DNA from: Paenibacillus sp. Root444D2
Lineage (GTDB): Bacteria; Bacillota; Bacilli; Paenibacillales; NBRC-103111
Length of the DNA: 64,000 bases
Assembly (NCBI RefSeq): GCF_001426375.1
Contig: NZ_LMEO01000045.1
Location: forward strand, 1,174,452 to 1,238,451
Reading direction: 5' to 3'
Below the pieces are notes generated by a model, which was not told the origin of the DNA, made no database searches, and saw only the letters and a list, made by a program, of their open reading frames with translations. A program made the position numbers and the translations under genes. Of the stretch, positions 40,494-49,187 are shown piece after piece. The stretch's first letter is position 1. Every line of letters starts with the position of its first letter.

Positions 40494-42937
40494 ATAATTT
40501 CCTCCAAAATGTGATTTTCTTTTTTTATTTGATCGGCAATCCATTCCTCCAGCTCTTTGGCTGAGGAGTACATGACAATGGATTCAACTTCCTGGCGATG
40601 CAATCTATGCTGATACAAGCGGGATGCTGTGAGATCTCTCTTTGCCGGTGACGCATGAAGTTTAACGAAGCCGCCTTGTCTTTCAACAAAACCAAGCTCC
40701 TCAAAAACGGATAAAATAAATTGAATCATTGCCGGAGAAAGCCCCGATCGTTTACTAAACGAGGTCATTAATCGCACATCCTGGACATTCAGCGATCCTT
40801 CTTTTTGCAAAGTGCCATACAGCATTTTAAACATGTCTCGAGATGGCAGCGTGCTGCCGCTGTCAGGCCCTAGCTCTGCAAATACTGGATAACAGCGCAT
40901 CATTCCACTGGCTTGATGAAGCACACTCTGCAGGCTAGCAACGCTGCGTGGGATCGTGTACAAGATAATATCCTGCATGTTAGCAAATTCCAATTGTCGG
41001 GCTGTTTCGTTACCAGGCCGTAATTGTTCGCTATCTTGAACAATCCAGTAGGGCACAGAGCCGCCTAACTGAAACGCTGTTGAAGTAAACAAGGCTGCAT
41101 CTGATTCGTCAAACAGAACGATAGCTGGAGTTAGTGTGAGGTTACCATTCCCCGCAGCAATCGTGTTCTGAAGCACGCTAAGCTTTGAGCTTAATTGTCC
41201 CGCTCCCCGCCAATCAAACAGCTGCATATGCGTTATACGAAGATCCTGCATCATGATTTGCGGCTTCCGCACACCGTTCCATTCGTTGATTGAAAGCTCT
41301 CCTAGCACATCTACCTTTGCGGCAGGCGCGATCAGACCAGCCAAGCTTCCTTTGCCGAAACCGACGGCTTCCACTGAGCAGCTTACTTCTTCCTTCATTT
41401 CGGAGAGGGCTAGCTTGAGATGCTGTTTCTCCTTGCCCATCGTCCGGATATCGCCGAGAGATAAATCGGTGAACATGAACCTCGGCGCAGGATTACCCAT
41501 ACCGAAGGGCGCGAGCTTCTCTAACTGCTCAATACTTGCAATCGGAACATCTGACAAGCTGCACGCCGCATCGGCTTTCAGAAGAGGAATGAAATCCTGT
41601 TCCGTAAGTGCTGCTGCGGCTAGTTCGTTCAACTTCTGAGTGAATGCCTCCACATGGCTGCTGTTCAGACTCATACCCGCAGCCGCTTGATGGCCGCCGT
41701 AGTGGTCGAGCATCTCATCACAAGCAGTTAGAGCTTTGTGTAAATCAAAGCCGGTAATCGAGCGCGCAGAACCTTTGGCCATACCTGTTTGTGGATCTAT
41801 GCTTAGCACTAAGGTCGGTCGGTAAAATTTCTCTACGATCTTGGATGCAACAATACCGACAACACCGACGTTCCATTGTTCCTTAGCGACAACAATCACT
41901 TTATCTAAACCTTTGGCTTGCTGCTGTTCGGCTAGAACAAAAGCTTCTTGCACCATGTCTTCTACGATAAGTTGACGTTCTTTATTCAGCATATCCAGTT
42001 CAAAGGCAATTTGCTCCGCTTCTTTCTCATCCGATGTTGTGAGCAGCTTCACGGCAATATCTGCAGCTTCCAGTCGGCCGCTTGCGTTAATTCTGGGTGC
42101 TAGCGAGAAGCCAATGTGAGTTGCGGTCACTTCCTTGTTTTCAATACCGGATACACCAATGAGTGAACGAAATCCTGCGTAAGTAGAATCCTGCATACGC
42201 TGCAGCCCCTGCTTGACGATTAAGCGATTCTCCCCCGTAAGAGGCATTAAGTCAGCAACCGTTCCGAGTGCTGCAAACTCCAAAAGTTCTTCAGGCAGTC
42301 GATCAAGTATGGCATGGGCTAACTTAAAAGCAACACCAACCCCTGCAAGATGTTTATAAGGGTATGGGCAACCTGGCTTCTTCGGATTAATGACGGCTAA
42401 AGCTTGAGGCAGTATTTCAGGAGGCTCATGATGATCCGTTACGATAACATCTAGGCCTAATTCCTGACAATAGGCTACTTCTTGAACGGCACTAATGCCT
42501 GTATCAACGGTGATTAATAGCGTGACGCCTTGCGCTTTGGCTAATTCGATCGCCGAACGATTCAGCCCATAGCCTTCTCGAATGCGATGAGGGATATACG
42601 TATCGAAACGAGCTCCTAGCCCTTTCAACAAGTGAGCCATCAATGAGGTGCTGCTTACGCCATCTGCATCGTAATCACCATAGACACGTATTAATTCATC
42701 GTTCTGAAGAGCCTTTCGGATGCGTTCTACAGCTGGGAGCATCCCGTCAAGCAGAAACGGGTCATTATAATAGTGGACTCCGCCATGCAAGAATTGTTCA
42801 GCATCTGGCACGGTGCGTATATCTCGAAGAACAAGCAACTTGGCAACGAGCGGGTCTATCTGCAGCTCGCGCGCAAATGTTTCAACGAGCATTTCATCCG
42901 CATTTCCTATGCTCCATCTTGCCTTCGGTGCTAGCAC
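40490..42937 (-). CDS. recJ: Single-stranded-DNA exonuclease RecJ
   Basis: About 815 residues, with the long C-terminal extension typical of Bacillales. DHH core: YGDYDADGVSST, VTVDTGISA-like and VTDHHEPPE. Then a DHHA1 domain with GGHQAAAGMSL and an OB fold. The GTG at 42937 lies 9 bp after AAGGAGG. An upstream in-frame TTG at 42970 sits inside a family A hairpin and is not a likely start. Confidence 0.94.
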   Translation of the reverse strand: MLAPKARWSIGNADEMLVETFARELQIDPLVAKLLVLRDIRTVPDAEQFLHGGVHYYNDPFLLDGMLPAVERIRKALQNDELIRVYGDYDADGVSSTSLMAHLLKGLGARFDTYIPHRIREGYGLNRSAIELAKAQGVTLLITVDTGISAVQEVAYCQELGLDVIVTDHHEPPEILPQALAVINPKKPGCPYPYKHLAGVGVAFKLAHAILDRLPEELLEFAALGTVADLMPLTGENRLIVKQGLQRMQDSTYAGFRSLIGVSGIENKEVTATHIGFSLAPRINASGRLEAADIAVKLLTTSDEKEAEQIAFELDMLNKERQLIVEDMVQEAFVLAEQQQAKGLDKVIVVAKEQWNVGVVGIVASKIVEKFYRPTLVLSIDPQTGMAKGSARSITGFDLHKALTACDEMLDHYGGHQAAAGMSLNSSHVEAFTQKLNELAAAALTEQDFIPLLKADAACSLSDVPIASIEQLEKLAPFGMGNPAPRFMFTDLSLGDIRTMGKEKQHLKLALSEMKEEVSCSVEAVGFGKGSLAGLIAPAAKVDVLGELSINEWNGVRKPQIMMQDLRITHMQLFDWRGAGQLSSKLSVLQNTIAAGNGNLTLTPAIVLFDESDAALFTSTAFQLGGSVPYWIVQDSEQLRPGNETARQLEFANMQDIILYTIPRSVASLQSVLHQASGMMRCYPVFAELGPDSGSTLPSRDMFKMLYGTLQKEGSLNVQDVRLMTSFSKRSGLSPAMIQFILSVFEELGFVERQGGFVKLHASPAKRDLTASRLYQHRLHRQEVESIVMYSSAKELEEWIADQIKKENHILEEII

Positions 42938-42954
42938 TCGGTGTGTCCTCCTTA

Positions 42955-42989
42955 GAGTTTTGCTGTGCAAAACTTTCTTCGTAAGCTTA
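42955..42989 (-). repeat. Family A hairpin repeat, single unit, in recJ leader
   Basis: One unit: GCTTACGAAG, then AGTTTTGC-ACA-GCAAAACT, ending right before CTAAGGAGG. Its loop is ACA, where the mltG-proximal unit has TAAA, while the stem is conserved. Confidence 0.85.
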
Positions 42990-43004
42990 GTTTTTAACGC
43001 TTAT

Positions 43005-43958
43005 TTAGTGAATAACGGATGGAAACTCACTTAACTCGGTATCCGTATTATTTTTGTAAGGATATCCTGCATCGTAGGGGTTTACCTGAACAAAAACATC
43101 GGAAACATGATGGAATCGTTTCATCAACTGTTGTTTGATCTTTTTGGAGACTTCATGTCCTTCCCCTACAGAGACCCTTGGATTCACGCTAATTTTGATA
43201 TCGACAACGACATAATGGCCATGTTCCCTTGCCTGCAAGTCATCAACGGTTATTACACCTTTTATCATCTGTACGGCAGCAATCAGTTCAGCGGCATCTT
43301 CCTGCAGCAGGACGTAATCCATTTTCGTATGTAAGGTTTCCTTAAGTAACGAATACCCCATCTTCAACACCATTAGAGATATTAGTAATCCCGCAAGTGA
43401 ATCCAAATAATAAAGAAAAGATAGGTTTAGGTAATTGCCCATTAAAGCTCCTAACACACCAATGAGAGCTACAATAGAAGAGTATATATCGGAACGGTGT
43501 CCCCAGCTATTAGCAATTAATTCCTGAGATCCTAAACGCTTCCCCATCCGGTATGTATATTGAAACATGATCTCTTTAATTAAGAGCGAAATTCCAATTG
43601 CCACAAGCGCATACACCTTAGGAGCATGCTCTACGTCAACCCATATGGATTTAAAGGTAGAGATACCTAATTCAACACCTAAGACTAGAATAACAATCGA
43701 CAACAGAATGGATGTGATGGAAACCTTCTTTTCTTGACGACTGGGGTAAGCATCTTGAGGCACCGCTTCTGCAGTTCTTAGTTTAATTAATGCATCAATA
43801 GAACTCACTGCCTCAGATACGGAATGTACCGCGTCAGCGAGAAGTGCTTTACTTTGCGACATAAACCCAACAATTACCTTAAGACAGGCAAGTGCAACAT
43901 TCCCGGCAATAGCTACCCAGACAGTGACTTCTGTCTTTTGAAAACGCTCGTCATTCAC
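43005..43958 (-). CDS. Cation diffusion facilitator transporter
   Basis: About 317 residues. Six hydrophobic segments in the first 205 residues, with LLADAVHSVSEAVSSI carrying the HxxxD-type metal site of helix 2 and GHRSDIYSSIVALIG that of helix 5. A cytoplasmic ferredoxin-like domain follows. It exports divalent metals by proton exchange. GTG at 43958 is 7 bp after GGGGAG. It sits between secF and recJ. Confidence 0.88.
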   Translation of the reverse strand: MNDERFQKTEVTVWVAIAGNVALACLKVIVGFMSQSKALLADAVHSVSEAVSSIDALIKLRTAEAVPQDAYPSRQEKKVSITSILLSIVILVLGVELGISTFKSIWVDVEHAPKVYALVAIGISLLIKEIMFQYTYRMGKRLGSQELIANSWGHRSDIYSSIVALIGVLGALMGNYLNLSFLYYLDSLAGLLISLMVLKMGYSLLKETLHTKMDYVLLQEDAAELIAAVQMIKGVITVDDLQAREHGHYVVVDIKISVNPRVSVGEGHEVSKKIKQQLMKRFHHVSDVFVQVNPYDAGYPYKNNTDTELSEFPSVIH

Positions 43959-44023
43959 GTGGACACTCCCCCTGAACGGATACAAAGGCCGCGCAACATT
44001 CACGCGGCCGGTTATTATGGTTA

Positions 44024-44950
44024 TTACGCTGCAGCTTTCTTTTTAGAACTACGTAAAGTTTTTCTTTTCAATAAGTACCACAGTGAACATGCAATGAAAA
44101 TAGACGAATAAGCTCCGCTTGTTAAACCGATTAACTTCGCAAGTGCGAAAAGTTTAATGGACTCACTACCGAAAATATACAAACATCCTGCGGCTAACAA
44201 TACCACTAGTACAGTATTGATATTACGCGCCATCGTCTGCCAGATACTATCGTTGACCAATGCAACAAGATCCTCGTCCGTTTTGAGTTTAGCAAATCGC
44301 AGATTTTCACGAATACGGTCAAAAATAACAATTTTATCATTGATGGAATAACCGATTGTGGTCAAAACTGCCGCTAGAAACGGTAAGTTCACTTCAAAGC
44401 GGAAAATCGCAAACATAGCGATAACCATAAAAGCATCATGAAGTATGGCAATAATCGCTGCTACGGCAAAGCGCCACTCGAAACGAATACTTACATACAA
44501 ACAAATCAACACACTGGAAATGGCGACGGCATATACCGCCTTAAGCAACAATTCCTTCGCTAATTGTGGATCAACTGTGTTGATTTCTTTGGAAACCTCA
44601 GTGCCATATGCGGTTGCAAATGCTTTTTGGATCTTATTAACCGCATCATCATTCAACACATCATCGAATCGGATGGAGACACGATCACTGTTATTACCGC
44701 CGATTGTTGGATCCGCAAAGTTCGATTTTATATCGCCATTCGTTGTAAGAGTATGCAAGATCTCTTCAACCTTGGCCTTGTCTAGTTGTTTGCCAACGAC
44801 AAGATCAATATTCGTACCTGCCTTGAAATCGACACCGAAATTCATGCCAGAAAACAGCATAACGGACAGACCAATAACAAGAAGAGCTATCGAAATAATG
44901 AAAAACTTATTGCGATTTTTTACAAAATCATATTTTTTCTTAAAGCCCAC
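44024..44950 (-). CDS. secF: Protein translocase subunit SecF
   Basis: 308 residues. GMNFGVDFKAGTNIDLVVG and the six-helix RND-type membrane domain with LTTIGYSINDKIVIFDRIREN are typical. It works with SecD, using the proton gradient to complete export. GTG start 9 bp after AAGGAGG. It overlaps secD by 11 bp. In B. subtilis the two are fused in one gene; here they are separate. Confidence 0.95.
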   Translation of the reverse strand: MGFKKKYDFVKNRNKFFIISIALLVIGLSVMLFSGMNFGVDFKAGTNIDLVVGKQLDKAKVEEILHTLTTNGDIKSNFADPTIGGNNSDRVSIRFDDVLNDDAVNKIQKAFATAYGTEVSKEINTVDPQLAKELLLKAVYAVAISSVLICLYVSIRFEWRFAVAAIIAILHDAFMVIAMFAIFRFEVNLPFLAAVLTTIGYSINDKIVIFDRIRENLRFAKLKTDEDLVALVNDSIWQTMARNINTVLVVLLAAGCLYIFGSESIKLFALAKLIGLTSGAYSSIFIACSLWYLLKRKTLRSSKKKAAA

Positions 44951-46175
44951 GGATATCTGCCTCCTTCACACCGAAATAACTTGGCTTTTTCAGCAAGTTG
45001 CCCCGTATGATAAGATGCAGCAGCCATCTGGAGAACAATACGTTCGTTAAGATACTGATAATAATACTCATCATCGTAATAACCGCGAATCCGCGAATAG
45101 CGCCGTTTCCGACGTAGTACAGAACAATACCAGCAATCAAATTCGTAACGTTAGCATCCATAATTGTACGGAAAGAATGTTTGGAGCCTGATTTCAAAGA
45201 TGAAAGAATGCTCTTGCCGGCACGTATTTCCTCACGGATTCTTTCATAAGTAATAATGTTCGCATCGACCGCCATACCTGCTCCTAAGACGAGGGCCGCA
45301 ATACCTGGCAGTGTAAGTGTTGCATTCATAAAGTCGAATATGGCCAACAATACCCATACATAAGTTATCAGTGTAAAGGCAGCCACAAGACCCGGTGCGC
45401 GGTAGTATAGTACCATGAAGATAAAGATTAAGATCGAAGCAATCAAACCAGCTCTAGCTGTTTGGTGCAGCGATGCTTTACCTAAAGTGGCATCCACGCG
45501 CTGAATATATTTCTCTGTTAATTTTAACGGCATGGCGCCCAAGTTAATCATTTTTGCTACATTAGTTGCTCCCGTAACACTTGTTTGAGTAATGATAGCG
45601 GAGTCACTATCGATCGGAAAATTCACAGAGGCGGAAGATTCCAGGTTTTCATCCAAATAAATGGATAATGTACTACCAGTAAGCTTGGTCGTAACTTCTT
45701 TAAACTTCTCTCTGCTCTTCATCTTGATTTCAACAATCGGTTGATTCGTTTTCGGATCGTAGCTAACTTTAGCTGCGTTCTCGACAAAATCAGTCCCGTC
45801 CATATAGACCGTTCCATCCGGACCCCTAAAGGTAAGAACAGCAGGTTTAGACAACACGCTTCTGACTTCTTCCTCATTTTCCACACCCGCAAGACGTACA
45901 CGAATGCGATCGTTTCCTTCGGGATAAACCTCTGGTTCAGCGACACCAAGTCGATCGGCGCGCTTAGCCAAACTTTCTGCTCCCTCTGTAAGCGTTGCCT
46001 TTGTTAGCTGTTGACCGGCAGTCAATGGCTCTGCGGTGTACAAAATTTCAAACCCACCTTTTAAATCCAATCCAAGCTTAATTCGTTCTACAAGACTAGG
46101 GCTTGTTGCTCCGATCGCTCCGAGAACAATAACTACCGTTAGAAAAAAGAACGATATTCTTTTCCAATCCACCAT
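44940..46175 (-). CDS. secD: Protein translocase subunit SecD
   Basis: 411 residues. N-terminal helix, LGLDLKGGFEILY (the SecD signature), periplasmic-type domain to about residue 235, then six membrane helices with LGAGMAVDANIITYERIREE. The first extracellular domain is shorter than in E. coli, as is usual in Firmicutes. It forms a complex with SecF and, by family knowledge, YajC (encoded about 7 kb away). Confidence 0.95.
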   Translation of the reverse strand: MVDWKRISFFFLTVVIVLGAIGATSPSLVERIKLGLDLKGGFEILYTAEPLTAGQQLTKATLTEGAESLAKRADRLGVAEPEVYPEGNDRIRVRLAGVENEEEVRSVLSKPAVLTFRGPDGTVYMDGTDFVENAAKVSYDPKTNQPIVEIKMKSREKFKEVTTKLTGSTLSIYLDENLESSASVNFPIDSDSAIITQTSVTGATNVAKMINLGAMPLKLTEKYIQRVDATLGKASLHQTARAGLIASILIFIFMVLYYRAPGLVAAFTLITYVWVLLAIFDFMNATLTLPGIAALVLGAGMAVDANIITYERIREEIRAGKSILSSLKSGSKHSFRTIMDANVTNLIAGIVLYYVGNGAIRGFAVITMMSIIISILTNVLFSRWLLHLIIRGNLLKKPSYFGVKEADIRGL

Positions 46176-46261
46176 CTCTTGCTTGTCTCCCTTCCATACT
46201 CAATATGCCTATTATACTCAGGTCTGAAAATCGAGTCAATTTAAGTCGTTTCATGAAAAAT

Positions 46262-46284
46262 AAGCCCATTCTTAGAATTGGGCT
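46262..46284 (-). terminator. Terminator overlapping the comN stop codon
   Basis: AGCCCA-TTCT and AGAA-TGGGCT form a hairpin, followed on the minus strand by TATTTTTC. The comN stop (46272-46274) lies inside it. Confidence 0.7.
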
Positions 46285-46625
46285 CCTTTATACATACTAA
46301 TCGTCATCCAGTTCATGAACGCCGTTGATTTGAGCGACAAAATGTCATTTACGATTTGATGAAGCGAAGGGACACCCGTTTTACGATACTTGTCGCTAAC
46401 GCAATCCCAAATATCTTTACCACTCACATGTTCGTAGCCAAGCATAACAAATTCTTCAACTTTGCTTAAACATAAGCTTTCGATAAGCTCATTAAGTTCT
46501 ATATCAGTAAGGGAAACCTCTTCTTCTTCCTCTGTATCTATGAATGCTGGTTCGCTAGCCTCTGCCTGTTCATTCTTATTGTCCTCAGGATGATGAGGTA
46601 CTTGATCGTTATCTTCTCCGTTCAT
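46272..46625 (-). CDS. comN: Post-transcriptional regulator ComN
   Basis: 117 residues. An acidic N-terminal tail of about 40 residues precedes the ComN core SKVEEFVMLGYEHVSGKDIWDCV. In B. subtilis ComN (YrzD) controls comE mRNA localisation and lies beside secDF, as here. ATG after TTAGGAGG (8 bp). Confidence 0.88.
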   Translation of the reverse strand: MNGEDNDQVPHHPEDNKNEQAEASEPAFIDTEEEEEVSLTDIELNELIESLCLSKVEEFVMLGYEHVSGKDIWDCVSDKYRKTGVPSLHQIVNDILSLKSTAFMNWMTISMYKGAQF

Positions 46626-46790
46626 TGGGAGAACCTCCTAAGGTGTGATTTACCTTTACTCATTAGAATAATTCGCTGTTCATCCACCATTTTCCTGCCA
46701 AACTGTGACCTGTCCATAAAATGTTAGCATGAGCTTGGCCAGCCCTCGCATAGTCATAGGATATGACACGTATCGGAAGAGGGAATGGCA

Positions 46791-48356
46791 GTGACCAAGC
46801 AGTCGTTTATTAGAGGCACGATGATCCTGTTAGCCGCAGGCATTTTGAACCGTATTCTTGGCTTCATACCTAGAATTACTTTACCGCGTGTCATCGGTGC
46901 TGAAGGTATCGGTATTTATCATATGGGTTGGCCATTCTTGTCCGTCATCTTAACCATAATAACAGGCGGGATACCTGTCGCGATTGCCAAGTTGATAGCA
47001 GAAGCAGAGGCTGAACACAACGAAACGAGAATCCGCAGCATTCTAAAAATTTCGTTAGCCATTACTCTCTCTCTCAGTGTCGTATTTACGATCGCTTGTG
47101 TTGTAGGAGCTTCGTGGATTACATCTCATTTATTAACCGACTCACGAGTTTACTACACATTCCTGTGTATGAGTCCAATGATCCCGATCATCGGAATCTC
47201 CGCCGTGTATCGCGGCTATTTTCAAGGAAGACAGAATATGATCCCTACCGCCACTTCTCAAATTATGGAGACACTCATCCGTATTGTCATGGTTCTCGTT
47301 TGTTCGTATGTAATGATCCCCTATGGGATCGAATATGCAGCAGCCGGGGCAATGATGGGTGTCCTAGCAGGAGAAATTGGCGGCCTAGTCGTCTTAGCCA
47401 TCCATTTCAAGTACGACAAGAAAGCATCTCCAAAAGCCCCTATTGCTCAAATTGGTACGAATAAAACGAATGGCAGACTTTCTAATTTTCGTAGGATTAT
47501 GCGAATTGCGATCCCCATAACAGGCAGTAAATTGATTGGGGCAAGTTCCTACCTGTTCGAATCCATTCTGATTGCACAAAGTCTGGCGATAGCGGGCATT
47601 TCAACATCATTGGCTACAGCCCAATACGGCGCCTTACAAGGGATGATTATCCCCATCATACTTCTGCCTAGCGCTCTTACAATGTCATTATCGGTCTCAC
47701 TCGTTCCCTCATTAAGCGAAGCCCTTGCCCGCAAAGATATCAAAACGATTCACATGCGACTGCATCAATCCTTGAAGCTGGCTTTAGTAACCGGCGCTCC
47801 ATTCGCAGTCCTCATGTTCGTTCTTGCTGAACCGATCTGTACGTACATGTACAATCAACCCGATGTAGGGGTCATGCTGAAAATGATGGCTCCGATCGCT
47901 ATATTTATTTATTTTCAAGCTCCGTTACAGTCCGCTTTACAAGCTTTAAACAAGCCAGGAGCCGCTTTAATCAACACCTTGATTGGCTCATCGGTTAAGC
48001 TTATTCTCATATATTGGCTGGCCAGCAAGCCGGAAATGGGTATTCACGGAGCTATTTTCGCCATCAATGTGAACATCGTCTTAGTAACGCTGCTGCATTG
48101 GAATAGTGTTGTACGCTTGTTGAAATTCCGCATGGAAGGCAGTGATTTCGGTAAAATTGGGGCGGCTATGGCGCTTTCCGGGCTTTGTAGTTACATCGTC
48201 ATGTATACATCTTGGACTTCAACTGATTGGCTTCGTTTTGTAGCCTCTTTTCTAATAGGGTTTATTGTGTACTTATTGTTTATCACTGTATTTCGTCTAA
48301 TTAGCTTAAAGGACATAAGCCGGCTTATGAACATGGGCAAAAAAATCATACGCTGA
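46791..48356 (+). CDS. spoVB: Stage V sporulation protein B (MATE/MOP-type flippase)
   Basis: About 521 residues with some 14 hydrophobic segments. It opens MTKQSFIRGTMILLAAGILN, aligned with the start of B. subtilis SpoVB. This favours the GTG at 46791, which is 7 bp after AGAGGG, over an ATG two codons upstream. SpoVB is needed for spore cortex synthesis and is thought to flip a lipid-linked precursor. Its stop is only 8 bp from the convergent DUF421 stop. Confidence 0.92.
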   Translation: MTKQSFIRGTMILLAAGILNRILGFIPRITLPRVIGAEGIGIYHMGWPFLSVILTIITGGIPVAIAKLIAEAEAEHNETRIRSILKISLAITLSLSVVFTIACVVGASWITSHLLTDSRVYYTFLCMSPMIPIIGISAVYRGYFQGRQNMIPTATSQIMETLIRIVMVLVCSYVMIPYGIEYAAAGAMMGVLAGEIGGLVVLAIHFKYDKKASPKAPIAQIGTNKTNGRLSNFRRIMRIAIPITGSKLIGASSYLFESILIAQSLAIAGISTSLATAQYGALQGMIIPIILLPSALTMSLSVSLVPSLSEALARKDIKTIHMRLHQSLKLALVTGAPFAVLMFVLAEPICTYMYNQPDVGVMLKMMAPIAIFIYFQAPLQSALQALNKPGAALINTLIGSSVKLILIYWLASKPEMGIHGAIFAINVNIVLVTLLHWNSVVRLLKFRMEGSDFGKIGAAMALSGLCSYIVMYTSWTSTDWLRFVASFLIGFIVYLLFITVFRLISLKDISRLMNMGKKIIR

Positions 48357-48364
48357 TGAGCAGC

Positions 48365-49081
48365 TTATCTTTTACGATCCAGAAACATTCGGCCTCTATG
48401 ATCAATGGAGCAGTAAAACACTTCTTTAAAATCACGTGCTCCTTTAGCTTGGAGCTGATTTTTCAGCCAAAATCTAGTTTTTCCTATTTTATTCAAATTG
48501 TCATCCTGTACTTTACCATCCATAATGAGAGGCAGCGGAAGTCCTTCATAGCGAATCATCCCCTTTATTCCATCATTGACTTTAGCTGTCTCTGTCTCTG
48601 TCTCTGTCTCTGCCTCTTTCTCTGTCTCTTTCACTTTTCTCTCCACTACACTTAACTTCCCCGAAGGTTCTAACACTGCGAACTCCACATCTGCCACATT
48701 TATAATCTTATTTTGTCTTAGTTGCTGCATCAAATCATCTAAATTATATCGATGCTTCTTCATTTCTTCTCGATTAATCAATCCCTTGTTGATTAAGACG
48801 CTCGGCTTTCCGTCAAAGAGAACTCGAACCGCTCTACTTTTTAACGTAATAAACGCAATCAAGATTTGGATGAGTACTAGCGTTGCCATCGGGACAAGCC
48901 CATCCATCAGTGGTTTGTCAGAATCCTCAATAACAAAAACCGCAATTTCTGCAATCATGATCGAGATTACAAGATCAAACAGCGAAAGTTTACCAATTTC
49001 ACGTTTCCCCATGATCCTTAACATGAGAAAAACAACAAAGTAGATCAGCACGGTACGTAAAAAAATGGTCAGAATATCCAT
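48365..49081 (-). CDS. DUF421 membrane protein (YrbG/YetF-like)
   Basis: 238 residues. Three N-terminal helices with MRIMGKREIGKLSLFDLVISIMIAE-type sequence, then a small soluble domain. Between soluble lobes there is an insert of alternating Glu and Thr (about residues 148-166) made by a hexanucleotide tandem repeat. The family is widespread in sporeformers and related to spore germination efficiency proteins; the exact role is unknown. Confidence 0.85.
   Translation of the reverse strand: MDILTIFLRTVLIYFVVFLMLRIMGKREIGKLSLFDLVISIMIAEIAVFVIEDSDKPLMDGLVPMATLVLIQILIAFITLKSRAVRVLFDGKPSVLINKGLINREEMKKHRYNLDDLMQQLRQNKIINVADVEFAVLEPSGKLSVVERKVKETEKEAETETETETAKVNDGIKGMIRYEGLPLPLIMDGKVQDDNLNKIGKTRFWLKNQLQAKGARDFKEVFYCSIDHRGRMFLDRKR
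48587..48635. repeat. Coding hexanucleotide microsatellite (TCTCTG)n
   Basis: About eight hexamer units of TCTCTG type, five nearly perfect, lie inside the DUF421 gene. Each unit adds two residues, so length changes keep the frame. Confidence 0.85.
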
Positions 49082-49187
49082 CGTTAGCCTCCCCTGATCT
49101 AAGCTCTTGCTTGCCGGAGTTCAATGGTATTCTGACCGCACATGCACTTCGTCATGCAGAATTTACGTATTCAATTGTTGGCAATTC

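Noticed and set aside
46690..46785. Sigma-E promoter before spoVB
   Set aside because: A CATAAAAT-like -10 is present, but no matching -35 at 13-15 bp.
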